Positions 50,823 to 58,768 of a stretch of DNA of 64,000 nt are shown here, one piece after another (within the stretch, counting starts at the first letter, position 1; each line of letters starts with the position of its first letter). Source of the DNA: Mesorhizobium sp. B2-7-1 (GTDB lineage: Bacteria; Pseudomonadota; Alphaproteobacteria; Rhizobiales; Rhizobiaceae); NCBI RefSeq assembly GCF_006440735.1, contig NZ_VFUA01000023.1, forward strand, positions 1 through 64,000. Reading direction: 5' to 3'. The notes under the pieces are model-generated. The model was not told where the DNA came from and searched no databases. It was given only the letters and a program-made list of their open reading frames with translations. The position numbers were made by a program, and so were the translations under genes.

Positions 50823-51725
50823 TCAGGCAAGTTGCGCCTGCCGTCCTTCGGGAATCGAGCTCAGCAGCGTCAGGCGCGCCGACTTCAGGTGCTTGCGGCA
50901 GGCGGCGTCCACCTTGCCGGGATCGCGCGATTTGAGCGCCGCGATATAGGCGAGATGCTCCTGCACCGCGACCTCGTTGCGCTGGCGTTCCTCGGCCTTG
51001 TTCCACTGATAGTGGTAGTGGAAGATCATCGCGATGACGTCGTAGAAGTCGACGATGAAGCGGTTGTGCGAGGCGCGGTGGATGAGCCGGTGGAAGCGCT
51101 CGTCGAGCTCGGAGAATTCGTTGAAACGGGTGGCGATTTCGCTGGCGAGCTGGCGGTGTTGGACCTCCAGCATGTCGAGGTCGACCCAGACCGCGCTGTC
51201 TTCCGGCAGCGCGGCGAAAGCCGCCGCCGAGCGCAATTCGAACATCTCGCGGATCTCGGTCAGCTCCAGCGCGAAGGCTCGCGTGAAACCCTTCAGCACC
51301 CAGTGGCTGTTGCGCCGCTTCTCGATCAGCCCGAAGCGCGAGAAACGGATCAGGAATTCCCGCACGCTGGTGGTGCCGACGCCGATCTCGCGCGCCAGCT
51401 CGAGCTCGTTGATCTGCATGCCGGCCTCAGCGCCCTCGGCAAGCAGACGCCGCATGAAGGAGCGCTCGATGATCTCGGCCAGCGAGTCGGTCTCCTCCTC
51501 GGGAAAGAAATCCTCCGGCCGCGGCGCCCTGAGCACCGTCTTGTTACGCTTGTTCCAGGCGATCAGCCCGGTTTCTTCCATGCGGGCAAGGATGCTGCGC
51601 ACGGTGGTGCGGCTGACGCCGAGCAGCGTGCCGAGTTCCGGTTCCGAAGGCAGGCTCTTGGTTTCGTCGAGCAGCCGCAGGCAGCGGTTGAAAGCGTCCT
51701 TGTAGACGTTGTTGCTCTTCGACAT
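50823..51725 (-). CDS. GntR-type regulator with two HTH segments and FCD domain
   Basis: A 300-aa regulator. Residues about 1-60 look like one winged helix (SLPSEPELGTLLGVSRTTVRSILARMEETGLI), and about 80-160 contain a second GntR-like one (LELAREIGVGTTSVREFLIRFSRFGLIEKRR). The C-terminal FCD ligand domain (about 160-290) has the metal-binding pattern DERFHRLIHRASHN and EHLAYIAALKSRD. Two DNA-binding units in one chain are unusual. It is divergent from the UxaA-type gene and probably controls that locus. The ATG at 51725 (MSKSNN) is the chosen start. Confidence 0.85.
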   Translation of the reverse strand: MSKSNNVYKDAFNRCLRLLDETKSLPSEPELGTLLGVSRTTVRSILARMEETGLIAWNKRNKTVLRAPRPEDFFPEEETDSLAEIIERSFMRRLLAEGAEAGMQINELELAREIGVGTTSVREFLIRFSRFGLIEKRRNSHWVLKGFTRAFALELTEIREMFELRSAAAFAALPEDSAVWVDLDMLEVQHRQLASEIATRFNEFSELDERFHRLIHRASHNRFIVDFYDVIAMIFHYHYQWNKAEERQRNEVAVQEHLAYIAALKSRDPGKVDAACRKHLKSARLTLLSSIPEGRQAQLA

Positions 51726-51873
51726 GCCCCGTATCCCCCAACGCTTGCGGCGGCTGGCCGGAAACGCGATATGATGGGTCTTCCTAGCGCAAGCCTCCGA
51801 AAAGCGGAACGTTTTTCGCCGGCTTGCCAAACGGGCAGGCGCGGGCGTCTATAAGGCGCGCGCTACCCGCAGC

Positions 51874-51904
51874 GAAAAAACAATTGACGCAAAAATGTTT
51901 TTTC
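51874..51904. promoter_or_regulatory. Inverted repeat overlapping the UxaA-gene promoter
   Basis: Perfect 9-bp arms GAAAAAACA (51874-51882) and TGTTTTTTC (51896-51904) are spaced by 13 bases and overlap the -35 and spacer of the downstream promoter. The right arm recurs before the binding-protein gene at 53740. It is a good operator candidate for the divergent GntR protein. Confidence 0.6.
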
Positions 51905-51912
51905 CCGATAAA
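51884..51912 (+). promoter_or_regulatory. Sigma70-type promoter of the UxaA-like gene
   Basis: TTGACG (51884-51889), a 17-base spacer and GATAAA (51907-51912) form a good housekeeping promoter. The start codon is about 69 bases downstream. Confidence 0.6.
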
Positions 51913-51980
51913 AGACATTACCTTTAAACGGGCGCAAGTCAATCCGCCCGCCTCCCAGGAATCACCCAGGACAGCCGCCC

Positions 51981-53486
51981 GTGACCAGTGCAAACATCAT
52001 CCTCCTCTCCCCCTCCGACAACGTCGCCGTTGCCAATGGCCGCATCGAGATCGGCACCGCATTGCCAGGCGGTGCCGAGGCGGTCGCGGCGATCGAGCCC
52101 GGCCACAAGGTGGCGATCAGGCCGATCGCCGCGGGCGAAGCGGTGGTGAAATACGCGCAGGCGATCGGCCGCGCCACGCAAGCCATCGCGGCCGGCGAGC
52201 ACGTCCATTCACACAATCTGGTCTTTGAGAGCGGCCGCCTGCCGGTGGTGCCGCCAAGCGAGGCCGAGCACGCCACCGAGGCAGACCGCAAGCGCACCTT
52301 CATGGGCTACCGCCGCGCCGACGGCCGCGCAGGCACGCGCAACTTCATCGGCATCGTCGCCAGCGTCAATTGTTCGGCCACCGTCTGCCACGCCATTGCC
52401 GACGAAGCCAACCGCACGATTCTGCCGAAATATCCCGGCATCGACGGCTTCGTGCCGATCGTCCATGGCCAAGGCTGCGGCATGAGCGGCACCGGTGACG
52501 GCATGATGGTTCTGCACCGCACGCTCGCCGGCTATGCGCGCCATCCGAATTTCGGCGGCGTGATGATGGTGGGGCTCGGCTGCGAGGTCAACCAGCTCAC
52601 CCTTTACGGCCAGAAGGGCGTGGCGGCGGGAAAACGTCATTTCAACATCCAGGAGGCCGGTGGCTCGCGCAAATCGGTCGAGAAGGCGATGGGCGTGCTC
52701 ACCGAGATCGCCGAGGAAGTCGGCCACCTCAAGCGCGAGCCCATCCCGGTCAGCGAGATCGTCGTCGGCCTGCAATGCGGCGGCTCGGACGGCATGTCGG
52801 GCATCACCGCTAACCCGGCGTTGGGCGCCGCTGTCGACATCCTGGCCGGCTGCGGCGGCATCGGCATCCTGTCGGAAACGACCGAGATCTACGGCGCCGA
52901 GCATCTGCTTGCCTATCGCGCCGCCTCGCCCGAGATCGCCGCCAAGCTCGACGGCTTCGTGAAATGGTGGGAGGAGCACACCGCCAAGCACGGCGCCTCG
53001 ATCGACAACAACCCCTCGCCCGGCAACAAGCGCGGCGGCCTGACCACGATCCTCGAGAAGTCGCTGGGCGCGGTCGCCAAGGGCGGCCAGACGCCGCTCA
53101 ACGGCGTCTTCGGCTATGCCGAGAAGGTTTCGGGCCACGGCCTGGTGTTCATGGACACGCCCGGCTACGACCCGGTCTCGGCCACCGGCCAGGTCGCCGG
53201 CGGCGCCAATATCATCGTCTTCACCACAGGCCGCGGTTCCTGCTTTGGCTGCCGCCCGACGCCATCGATCAAGGTCGCCACCAACTCGACCATGTACCAC
53301 CAGATGGAAGAGGACATGGACGTCAATTGCGGCGTCATCGCCTCGGGCGAGAAGACCATTGCCGGCATGGGCCGCGAGATCTTCGAACTGATCATCGATA
53401 CGGCGTCCGGCCACAAGACCAAGAGCGAAGCGTTCGGCTACGGCGACAACGAATTCGTGCCCTGGCATCTCGGCGCGACGCTTTAG
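51981..53486 (+). CDS. UxaA family dehydratase (altronate dehydratase-like)
   Basis: A 501-aa dehydratase. An N-terminal SAF domain (about 1-90) with DNVAVANGRIEIG precedes the catalytic part, which shows GYRRADGRAGTRNFIGIVASVNCSATV, HGQGCGMSGTGD, GLQCGGSDGMSGITANPALG and FTTGRGSCFGCRPTPSIKVATNS. UxaA enzymes dehydrate D-altronate; relatives act on galactarate or other sugar acids. The start is a GTG with CCAGGA upstream. No uxaB or uxaC lies nearby, so the actual sugar acid is open. Confidence 0.85.
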   Translation: MTSANIILLSPSDNVAVANGRIEIGTALPGGAEAVAAIEPGHKVAIRPIAAGEAVVKYAQAIGRATQAIAAGEHVHSHNLVFESGRLPVVPPSEAEHATEADRKRTFMGYRRADGRAGTRNFIGIVASVNCSATVCHAIADEANRTILPKYPGIDGFVPIVHGQGCGMSGTGDGMMVLHRTLAGYARHPNFGGVMMVGLGCEVNQLTLYGQKGVAAGKRHFNIQEAGGSRKSVEKAMGVLTEIAEEVGHLKREPIPVSEIVVGLQCGGSDGMSGITANPALGAAVDILAGCGGIGILSETTEIYGAEHLLAYRAASPEIAAKLDGFVKWWEEHTAKHGASIDNNPSPGNKRGGLTTILEKSLGAVAKGGQTPLNGVFGYAEKVSGHGLVFMDTPGYDPVSATGQVAGGANIIVFTTGRGSCFGCRPTPSIKVATNSTMYHQMEEDMDVNCGVIASGEKTIAGMGREIFELIIDTASGHKTKSEAFGYGDNEFVPWHLGATL

Positions 53487-53828
53487 CCCGACGACCTTTA
53501 TCGCCGCGGAAGCGCTGCCAACTGCAAGGACGCCGGCCTTCACGACCGCGCAACCTCATGATGGAATGAATATTCCATATTGACAGTTTGGTGAAATTAT
53601 CGTTCCATATCGTCAAGGAGGAACGGAAGCGCCCATGTGCTGCCGGGGAGGAGCCGGCCAAAGCTCATCCCGCATCACACAAACGGCAACAGACACCGCT
53701 TGCATCGGCCATGGCGATGCTCTATCAAAAAGCGGCATCTGTTTTTTATTGATAAAGTTCTGTTTGGGCCGCGCCTATCCAGATGGAGCTTCCGAAACCT
53801 TCACCAGGCGACTTTAGGGAGGAACCTA
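53487..53828. other. Leader region of the ribose-type ABC operon
   Basis: 342 bases without a credible gene. It holds a palindrome with an adjacent -35-like TTGACA (53561-53611) and, closer to the gene, TGTTTTTT-ATT-GATAAA (53740-53756). The latter matches the UxaA promoter element in 14 of 17 positions, allowing the three-base gap. A strong GGGAGGAA site precedes the binding-protein ATG. Confidence 0.6.
53561..53611 (+). promoter_or_regulatory. Operator-promoter of the ribose-type ABC operon
   Basis: ATGGAAT-GAAT-ATTCCAT (53561-53578) is a palindrome directly followed by TTGACA (53580-53585). The half-site TTCCATAT recurs 30 bases later (53603-53610), in the -10 area. Two half-site repeats straddling a -35 box suggest a regulated promoter. 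The -10 itself is not clear. Confidence 0.5.
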
Positions 53829-54824
53829 ATGAAATTCGTGACCAGCCTTCTCAACCGCCGTGCTTTCGTGGCCCTGGCCGCCGCATCGATGCTTGCCGGC
53901 GTGATGCATTCCGCGCCCGCTTCGGCGGCGGATGTGACCATTCCGATCATCGTCAAGGATACGACCTCCTTCTACTGGCAGATCGTTCTGGCCGGCGCCC
54001 GCAAGGCCGGCAAGGATCTCGGCATCAACGTGCCGGAGCTCGGCGCCCAGGCCGAAACCGACGTCAACGGCCAGATCTCGATCCTCGAAAACGCCGTCGC
54101 CAGCAATCCGGCGGCCATCGTCATCTCGCCGACCGAGTTCAAGGCGCTCGGCAAGCCGATCGACGAGGCGGCTTCCAAGGTCAAGGTCATCGGCATCGAC
54201 TCCGGCGCCGACTCCAAGGCTTTCACCTCCTTCCTCACTACAGACAACGTCCAGGGCGGCCGCGTCGCCGCTGACGGTCTGGCCGCCGCGATCGGCGCCG
54301 CCAATGGCGGCAAGGTCGAAGGCAAGGTCGCGCTGATCACGGCTCTTCCCGGCGCCGGTTCGCTCGAGCAGCGCAAGCAGGGCTTCATCGAACAGATCAA
54401 GGCCAAGTATCCGGGCCTCCAGCTCGTCGCCGACAAATACGCCGACGGCCAGGCCACCACCGGCCTCAACATCGCGACCGACCTGATCACCGCCAATCCG
54501 GACCTCAAGGGCATCTTCGCCTCCAACCTGATCATGGCGCAGGGCGTCGGCCAGGCGATCGCCGAGAACAATCTCGGCGGCAAGGTGGCGCTGATCGGCT
54601 TCGACAGCGACGAGAAGCTGATCAAGTTCCTGAATGACGGCGTCATCTCCGGCCTCGTCGTCCAGGACCCGTACCGGATGGGCTATGACGGCATCAAGAC
54701 CGCCTTGGCCGCCTCGAAGGGCGAAAAGGTGGAGGCCAATGTCGATACCGGCGCCAACCTCGTCACCAAGGACAATATGAAGGATCCCAAGATCGACGCG
54801 CTGCTCAACCCGAAGCTCAACTGA
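53829..54824 (+). CDS. Sugar ABC transporter substrate-binding protein (CUT2, ribose type)
   Basis: A 331-aa periplasmic binding protein with a signal peptide ending about residue 34 (SAPASA before ADVT). The mature part is a type I periplasmic-binding fold (IPIIVKDTTSFYWQIVLAGARKAGKDLG, AIVISPTEFKALGKPIDEA, GSLEQRKQGFIEQIKAKYPG). The sequence resembles ribose/allose-type proteins; ligand not certain. It is the first of the binding protein-ATPase-permease set. The ATG at 53829 has GGGAGGAA upstream. Confidence 0.9.
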   Translation: MKFVTSLLNRRAFVALAAASMLAGVMHSAPASAADVTIPIIVKDTTSFYWQIVLAGARKAGKDLGINVPELGAQAETDVNGQISILENAVASNPAAIVISPTEFKALGKPIDEAASKVKVIGIDSGADSKAFTSFLTTDNVQGGRVAADGLAAAIGAANGGKVEGKVALITALPGAGSLEQRKQGFIEQIKAKYPGLQLVADKYADGQATTGLNIATDLITANPDLKGIFASNLIMAQGVGQAIAENNLGGKVALIGFDSDEKLIKFLNDGVISGLVVQDPYRMGYDGIKTALAASKGEKVEANVDTGANLVTKDNMKDPKIDALLNPKLN

Positions 54825-54841
54825 GCGGCGTCGCGACAATC

Positions 54842-54895
54842 GTTTCCGGGGCCTCGCGCCTCGGAAACATCCATCAGGCGATTTCGAAATTCGCC
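54842..54895 (+). other. Intercistronic hairpins after the binding-protein gene
   Basis: GTTTCCG/CGGAAAC arms (54842-54848 and 54862-54868) with inner GGC/GCC pairing, then a near-palindrome GGCGATTTCGAAATTCGCC at 54877-54895. Neither has a U-tract. They probably stabilise the binding-protein mRNA or reduce read-through to the ATPase gene. Confidence 0.5.
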
Positions 54896-54980
54896 GGGCT
54901 GATTTAGGCTCCGACTCCAAGATGCGCGTCAGACGCATCGCTGCGTACCCAATGGTTGAGACCAATCTGGGAGGATTGTC

Positions 54981-56534
54981 ATGACGTCGACGGCGCAGGA
55001 CCTGCACCCCGCCCCAACGCTGCAGCCGGGCAGGACGATCCTCGAGCTCAACGGGCTGGAAAAGCGCTATCCCGGCACGCATGCGCTGAAGCCCGTGCAC
55101 CTTGCCTTCAAGGCGGGCGAGATCCACGCCATCGTCGGCGAGAACGGCGCCGGCAAGTCGACCCTCATCAAGCTTCTGACCGGCGTCATGCCGCGCACCT
55201 CGGGCGAGGTCATCTGGGAAGGCAAGCCGGCGGCTTTGGCCACCCCGTACGAGGCGATGGCGCTGGGCATCAACGCCGTCCACCAGGAGGTGGTGCTGTG
55301 CCGCCACCTCACCGTGGCCGCCAACATGTTCCTCGGCGAGGAAGAGTCCCGCTTCGGCCTGCTGCAGCAGCGCGCCATGGTCAAGGAAGCGCAGAAGATC
55401 ATCGACGGGCTGGGCTTCGACCTGCCGGCGCATGTCGTGCTCGGCGACCTCACCATCGGCCAGCAGCAGCTGATCGCCGCCGCCCGCGCCACCGTGCGCG
55501 GCACGAAATTCCTGATCTTCGACGAACCGACCGCCTACCTCACCCGCAAGGAAGCCGACCAGCTCTTCAAGCTGATCCGCCGGCTGAAGGGCGAAGGCGT
55601 CACCATCATCTATATCAGCCACCGCATGGAGGAAGTGTTCGAGCTCGCCGACCGTGTCTCCGTGCTGCGCGACGGCACTTTGGTCGGCACCCGCAACATC
55701 GCCGAGACCGATGAGCCCGAGCTGGTCAAGCTGATGATCAACCGCTCGATCGAGCAGATCTACCACAAGGAGCATTTCACCCCCGGCGCCACGATCGTCG
55801 AGACGAGGAACCTCTCGGGCAAAGGCTTCGAGAACGTCTCGGTGACCGTTCGCGCCGGCGAGATCATCGGCCTCTACGGCCTGATCGGCGCCGGCCGCAG
55901 CGAGTTCGTCACCACGCTCTACGGCCGCCACAAAAAGTCTGCCGGCCAGATTTTTTGGCAAGGCAAGGAGGTCCAGGTCAATTCCGAGCACGATGCTATA
56001 AGGCTCGGCATGGCGCTGGCGCCGGAAAGCCGCCGCGACCAGGGCCTGTGCCTCAACCTGCCGGTCGGCATGAACCTCAACCTGCCGATCTACAAGCGCA
56101 TCTCGAGCAACCTGCTGATCTCCGGTGCCAAGGAGAAGGTGGAAGCCGATCGGCAGATCGCCGACCTGCGCATCAAGACGCCGACGCGCAATGCGCTCGC
56201 CTCCAGCCTGTCGGGCGGCAACCAGCAGAAGATAGTCATCGGCAAATGGCTGGCGCATGGCGCCAAGCTGTTCATCTTCGACGAGCCCACGGTGGGCGTC
56301 GATGTCGGCACCAAGGCCGAGATCTACCGCCTTTTCTCGACGTTGTTGTCCAAGGGCGCCGGCATCATCCTGATCTCGTCCTATCTGCCGGAAGTCTACG
56401 AGCTTGCCGACACGCTGCACGTGTTCCGGCGCGGCAAGCTGGTCGCCACGCATGGGTTCCGCACCGCGAGCCACGAGGACATTTTGGGTCAGGCTCTGGC
56501 CGAGAAACAAGAAAAGTCGGGAGGACAAAAATGA
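54981..56534 (+). CDS. Sugar ABC transporter ATP-binding protein (RbsA type)
   Basis: A 517-aa tandem ATPase. The first domain has GENGAGKST, a variant signature LTIGQQQ and FDEPTAYLT. The second has the usual degenerate Walker A GAGRSEF, a good LSGGNQQK signature and FDEPTVGVD. One canonical and one degenerate site is normal for RbsA-type CUT2 transporters. The ATG at 54981 follows GGGAGG. The stop overlaps the permease start by four bases. Confidence 0.92.
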   Translation: MTSTAQDLHPAPTLQPGRTILELNGLEKRYPGTHALKPVHLAFKAGEIHAIVGENGAGKSTLIKLLTGVMPRTSGEVIWEGKPAALATPYEAMALGINAVHQEVVLCRHLTVAANMFLGEEESRFGLLQQRAMVKEAQKIIDGLGFDLPAHVVLGDLTIGQQQLIAAARATVRGTKFLIFDEPTAYLTRKEADQLFKLIRRLKGEGVTIIYISHRMEEVFELADRVSVLRDGTLVGTRNIAETDEPELVKLMINRSIEQIYHKEHFTPGATIVETRNLSGKGFENVSVTVRAGEIIGLYGLIGAGRSEFVTTLYGRHKKSAGQIFWQGKEVQVNSEHDAIRLGMALAPESRRDQGLCLNLPVGMNLNLPIYKRISSNLLISGAKEKVEADRQIADLRIKTPTRNALASSLSGGNQQKIVIGKWLAHGAKLFIFDEPTVGVDVGTKAEIYRLFSTLLSKGAGIILISSYLPEVYELADTLHVFRRGKLVATHGFRTASHEDILGQALAEKQEKSGGQK

Positions 56535-57496
56535 GCACCGAGGCGATCCCCGCCGAAAAACCCAAGCGCAATTTCAACGCGCTCTTCGGCCTGACCCTGC
56601 TTGGCCTTCTGCTCCTGATGTGGATCGTGCTGGCTTTCGCCACGCCGTCCTTCGCCACGGCGCTCAACATCACCAATCTTTTGCGCCAGGGCTCGCTGAT
56701 CGCCATCCTGGCCGTCGGCCAGACTTTCGTCATCATCACCGGCGGCATCGACCTTTCGGTCGGCGCCATCGTCGGCTTCACCACCGTCATCGTCGCCCTG
56801 CTCATCAATGCAGGCTGGCCGATCTGGGCCGCCGTGTTCGTTACCTTGCTCGTCGGCGTCGCCATCGGCCTGTTCCATGGTTTCGGCATCGTCAAGATGG
56901 GCCTGCCGCCTTTCATCATCACGCTTGCCACGATGACGTCGCTGCGCGGCATCGGCTTGCTCATGACCAACGGCAACTCGATCTCGATCAACAGCGATCC
57001 GTTCCAGGCGTTCTCGCGCGGCTCGCTGGCCGGCATCCCCTACCTGTTCTGGATGGTGATCCTGGTCGCCGTGCCGTCCTATATCTTCCTGCATCACACG
57101 CGTTGGGGCCGCTATCTTTTCTCGGTAGGCTCCAATGCGGAGGCGGCGCGCCTGTCGGGCGTCAACGTGCCGCGCACCATTTACATGGCCTATGTCCTGT
57201 CCGGCCTGCTGGCTGCCTTCGTCGGCGTGTTGCTCGCCTCGCGCATCGGCATCGGGAACCCGACACAGGGCGACACATACGAGCTTCAGGCCATCGCCTC
57301 GTCGGTCATCGGCGGCACCTCGCTGTTCGGCGCCATCGGTTCCGTGCATGGGCCGCTGATCGGCTCCTTCATCCTTTCGACGATCAACAACGGCGCCAAC
57401 CTGCTCAACGTCAACACCTTCTGGCAGCGCGTCATCACCGGAGCACTGATCATCGTCATCGTCTACTTCGACGGCCTGCGCCGCCGGGGCAAATGA
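56531..57496 (+). CDS. Sugar ABC transporter permease (RbsC type)
   Basis: A 321-aa CUT2 permease with about ten hydrophobic segments and the family signature TGGIDLSVGAIVGFTTVIVA near residue 72. GDTYELQAIASSVIGGTSLFGAIGSVHG lies near 255-282. It pairs with itself to form the pore for the RbsA-type ATPase. The ATG overlaps the ATPase stop. A Rho-independent terminator follows at 57515. Confidence 0.92.
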   Translation: MSTEAIPAEKPKRNFNALFGLTLLGLLLLMWIVLAFATPSFATALNITNLLRQGSLIAILAVGQTFVIITGGIDLSVGAIVGFTTVIVALLINAGWPIWAAVFVTLLVGVAIGLFHGFGIVKMGLPPFIITLATMTSLRGIGLLMTNGNSISINSDPFQAFSRGSLAGIPYLFWMVILVAVPSYIFLHHTRWGRYLFSVGSNAEAARLSGVNVPRTIYMAYVLSGLLAAFVGVLLASRIGIGNPTQGDTYELQAIASSVIGGTSLFGAIGSVHGPLIGSFILSTINNGANLLNVNTFWQRVITGALIIVIVYFDGLRRRGK

Positions 57497-57514
57497 CTTC
57501 TCCCTGAAACTAAC

Positions 57515-57552
57515 GCGCCGGCCCGGCCAGACCGAGGCCGGCGCCCTTTTTT
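57515..57552 (+). terminator. Rho-independent terminator after the permease gene
   Basis: GCGCCGGCC (57515-57523) and GGCCGGCGC (57536-57544) form a strong 9-bp stem, with six T residues at 57547-57552. It stands only 15 bases before the dehydrogenase ATG, so that gene is either expressed by read-through or has a weak promoter overlapping the terminator. Confidence 0.8.
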
Positions 57553-57566
57553 GCTGGATCTGTTCA

Positions 57567-58583
57567 ATGAAAGCCGTCGTTTGCCGCTCGCCCGGCGACC
57601 TTATCCTTGAAGACCGCGCCGCGCCTGGCGCGCCGCCGCCCGGCTGGGCGCGCGTCGCGGTCAGCCATGTCGGCATCTGCGGCACCGACTACCACATCTT
57701 CGAAGGTAAGCATCCCTTCCTCGCCTATCCGCGCGTCATGGGCCACGAGGTTTCCGGCATTATCGTCGAGAAGGGCGAAGGCGTCGATCTCGCCGTCGGC
57801 GAACCGGTCGTCATCAACCCCTATCTTTCATGCGGCAAATGCATCGCCTGCCGGCACGGCAAGCCGAATTGCTGCATGAAGATCGAGGTGCTGGGCGTCC
57901 ACCGCGACGGCGCCATGTGCGAGGAAGTCCTGGTTCCGGCGCAGAACCTTTATCCGGCAAACGGCCTGTCGCTGGCCGACGCCGCGGCGGTGGAATTCCT
58001 TGCCATCGGCGCGCATGCGGTGCGCCGCTCGCTTGGCGCGCCCGGTGCGCGAACGCTGGTCATCGGCGCCGGACCGATCGGCCTCGGCACGGCGATCTTC
58101 GCGCGCATCGCCGGACTGGATGTCAGCCTGCTCGACATGAGCGCCGAGCGTCTCGGCTTCGCCGAAAAGGAACTCGGCTTCGCCCCGCTGGACAGCTCGA
58201 AGGCGACAGCCGCCGACCTGGTGAGCCGGGCGACCGGCGGCGAAGGGTTCGACCTCGTGTTCGACGCGACCGGCAACACGGCGTCGGTTCAATCGGCCTT
58301 CGCCCACGTCGCGCATGGCGGCACGCTGGTGCTTGTCAGCGTCGTCAAGGACGACATCACCTTCTCAGACCCCGAATTCCACAAGCGCGAGATGACGCTG
58401 GTCGGCAGCCGCAACGCGCTGAAGGCCGATTTCGAGCATGTCGCGGCCTCGATCCGCAACGGCGCCGTGCCGTTGGGCAAGCTCGTCACCCATCGCACCA
58501 CGCTCGCCGCAACGCCGCGCGATCTCGCCAGATGGACGCATGAGAAGTCGGGGCTGATTAAGGCTGTCATCGAGGTGGGGTAG
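57567..58583 (+). CDS. Zinc-dependent alcohol dehydrogenase (sugar-acid/polyol type)
   Basis: A 338-aa zinc MDR dehydrogenase. Catalytic zinc ligands are in GICGTDYH and GHEVSG; four structural zinc Cys lie in CGKCIACRHGKPNCC (residues about 90-104). The Rossmann motif is VIGAGPIGLGTAIFARIAG near residue 165. Close families oxidise L-galactonate, L-idonate or related sugar acids and polyols. The ATG follows the terminator closely and has no strong ribosome site. Context suggests that it works with the UxaA-like dehydratase. Confidence 0.85.
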   Translation: MKAVVCRSPGDLILEDRAAPGAPPPGWARVAVSHVGICGTDYHIFEGKHPFLAYPRVMGHEVSGIIVEKGEGVDLAVGEPVVINPYLSCGKCIACRHGKPNCCMKIEVLGVHRDGAMCEEVLVPAQNLYPANGLSLADAAAVEFLAIGAHAVRRSLGAPGARTLVIGAGPIGLGTAIFARIAGLDVSLLDMSAERLGFAEKELGFAPLDSSKATAADLVSRATGGEGFDLVFDATGNTASVQSAFAHVAHGGTLVLVSVVKDDITFSDPEFHKREMTLVGSRNALKADFEHVAASIRNGAVPLGKLVTHRTTLAATPRDLARWTHEKSGLIKAVIEVG

Positions 58584-58675
58584 GACACGGCTCTTCTGAC
58601 GCAAACATTCGGTAGTGACGGTGCGGGGATTTGGCAGAGCGCATGCCTTTGCGGTTAGCCGAAACCTTTGTCGTC

Positions 58676-58729
58676 TCGTCATCCTCGGGTCTGCGCTCCG
58701 CTTCGCGTCGCTCCGCCCGTGGATGACGA
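58676..58729. repeat. Short inverted repeat related to the element at 45658
   Basis: TCGTCATCC (58676-58684) and GGATGACGA (58721-58729) are perfect arms. The interior, CGGGTCTGCG then CGCTCCGCCCG, matches the right arm of the 200-base element at 45658-45857. It lies between the convergent dehydrogenase and phnF genes. Confidence 0.75.
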
Positions 58730-58768
58730 CCTCTGGGGTTATCGTCCGAAGATGACGATGCCGAAGAC

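Noticed and set aside
53635-53817. A 60-codon frame in the leader of the ribose-type operon
   Set aside because: No ribosome site, poor protein-like composition, and it overlaps promoter-like elements.
53826-56528. A 900-codon open frame antisense to the ribose-type ABC genes
   Set aside because: It mirrors well-recognised genes on the other strand and is rich in low-complexity Arg/Asp/Ala runs, as expected from GC-rich codon bias. No domain is visible.
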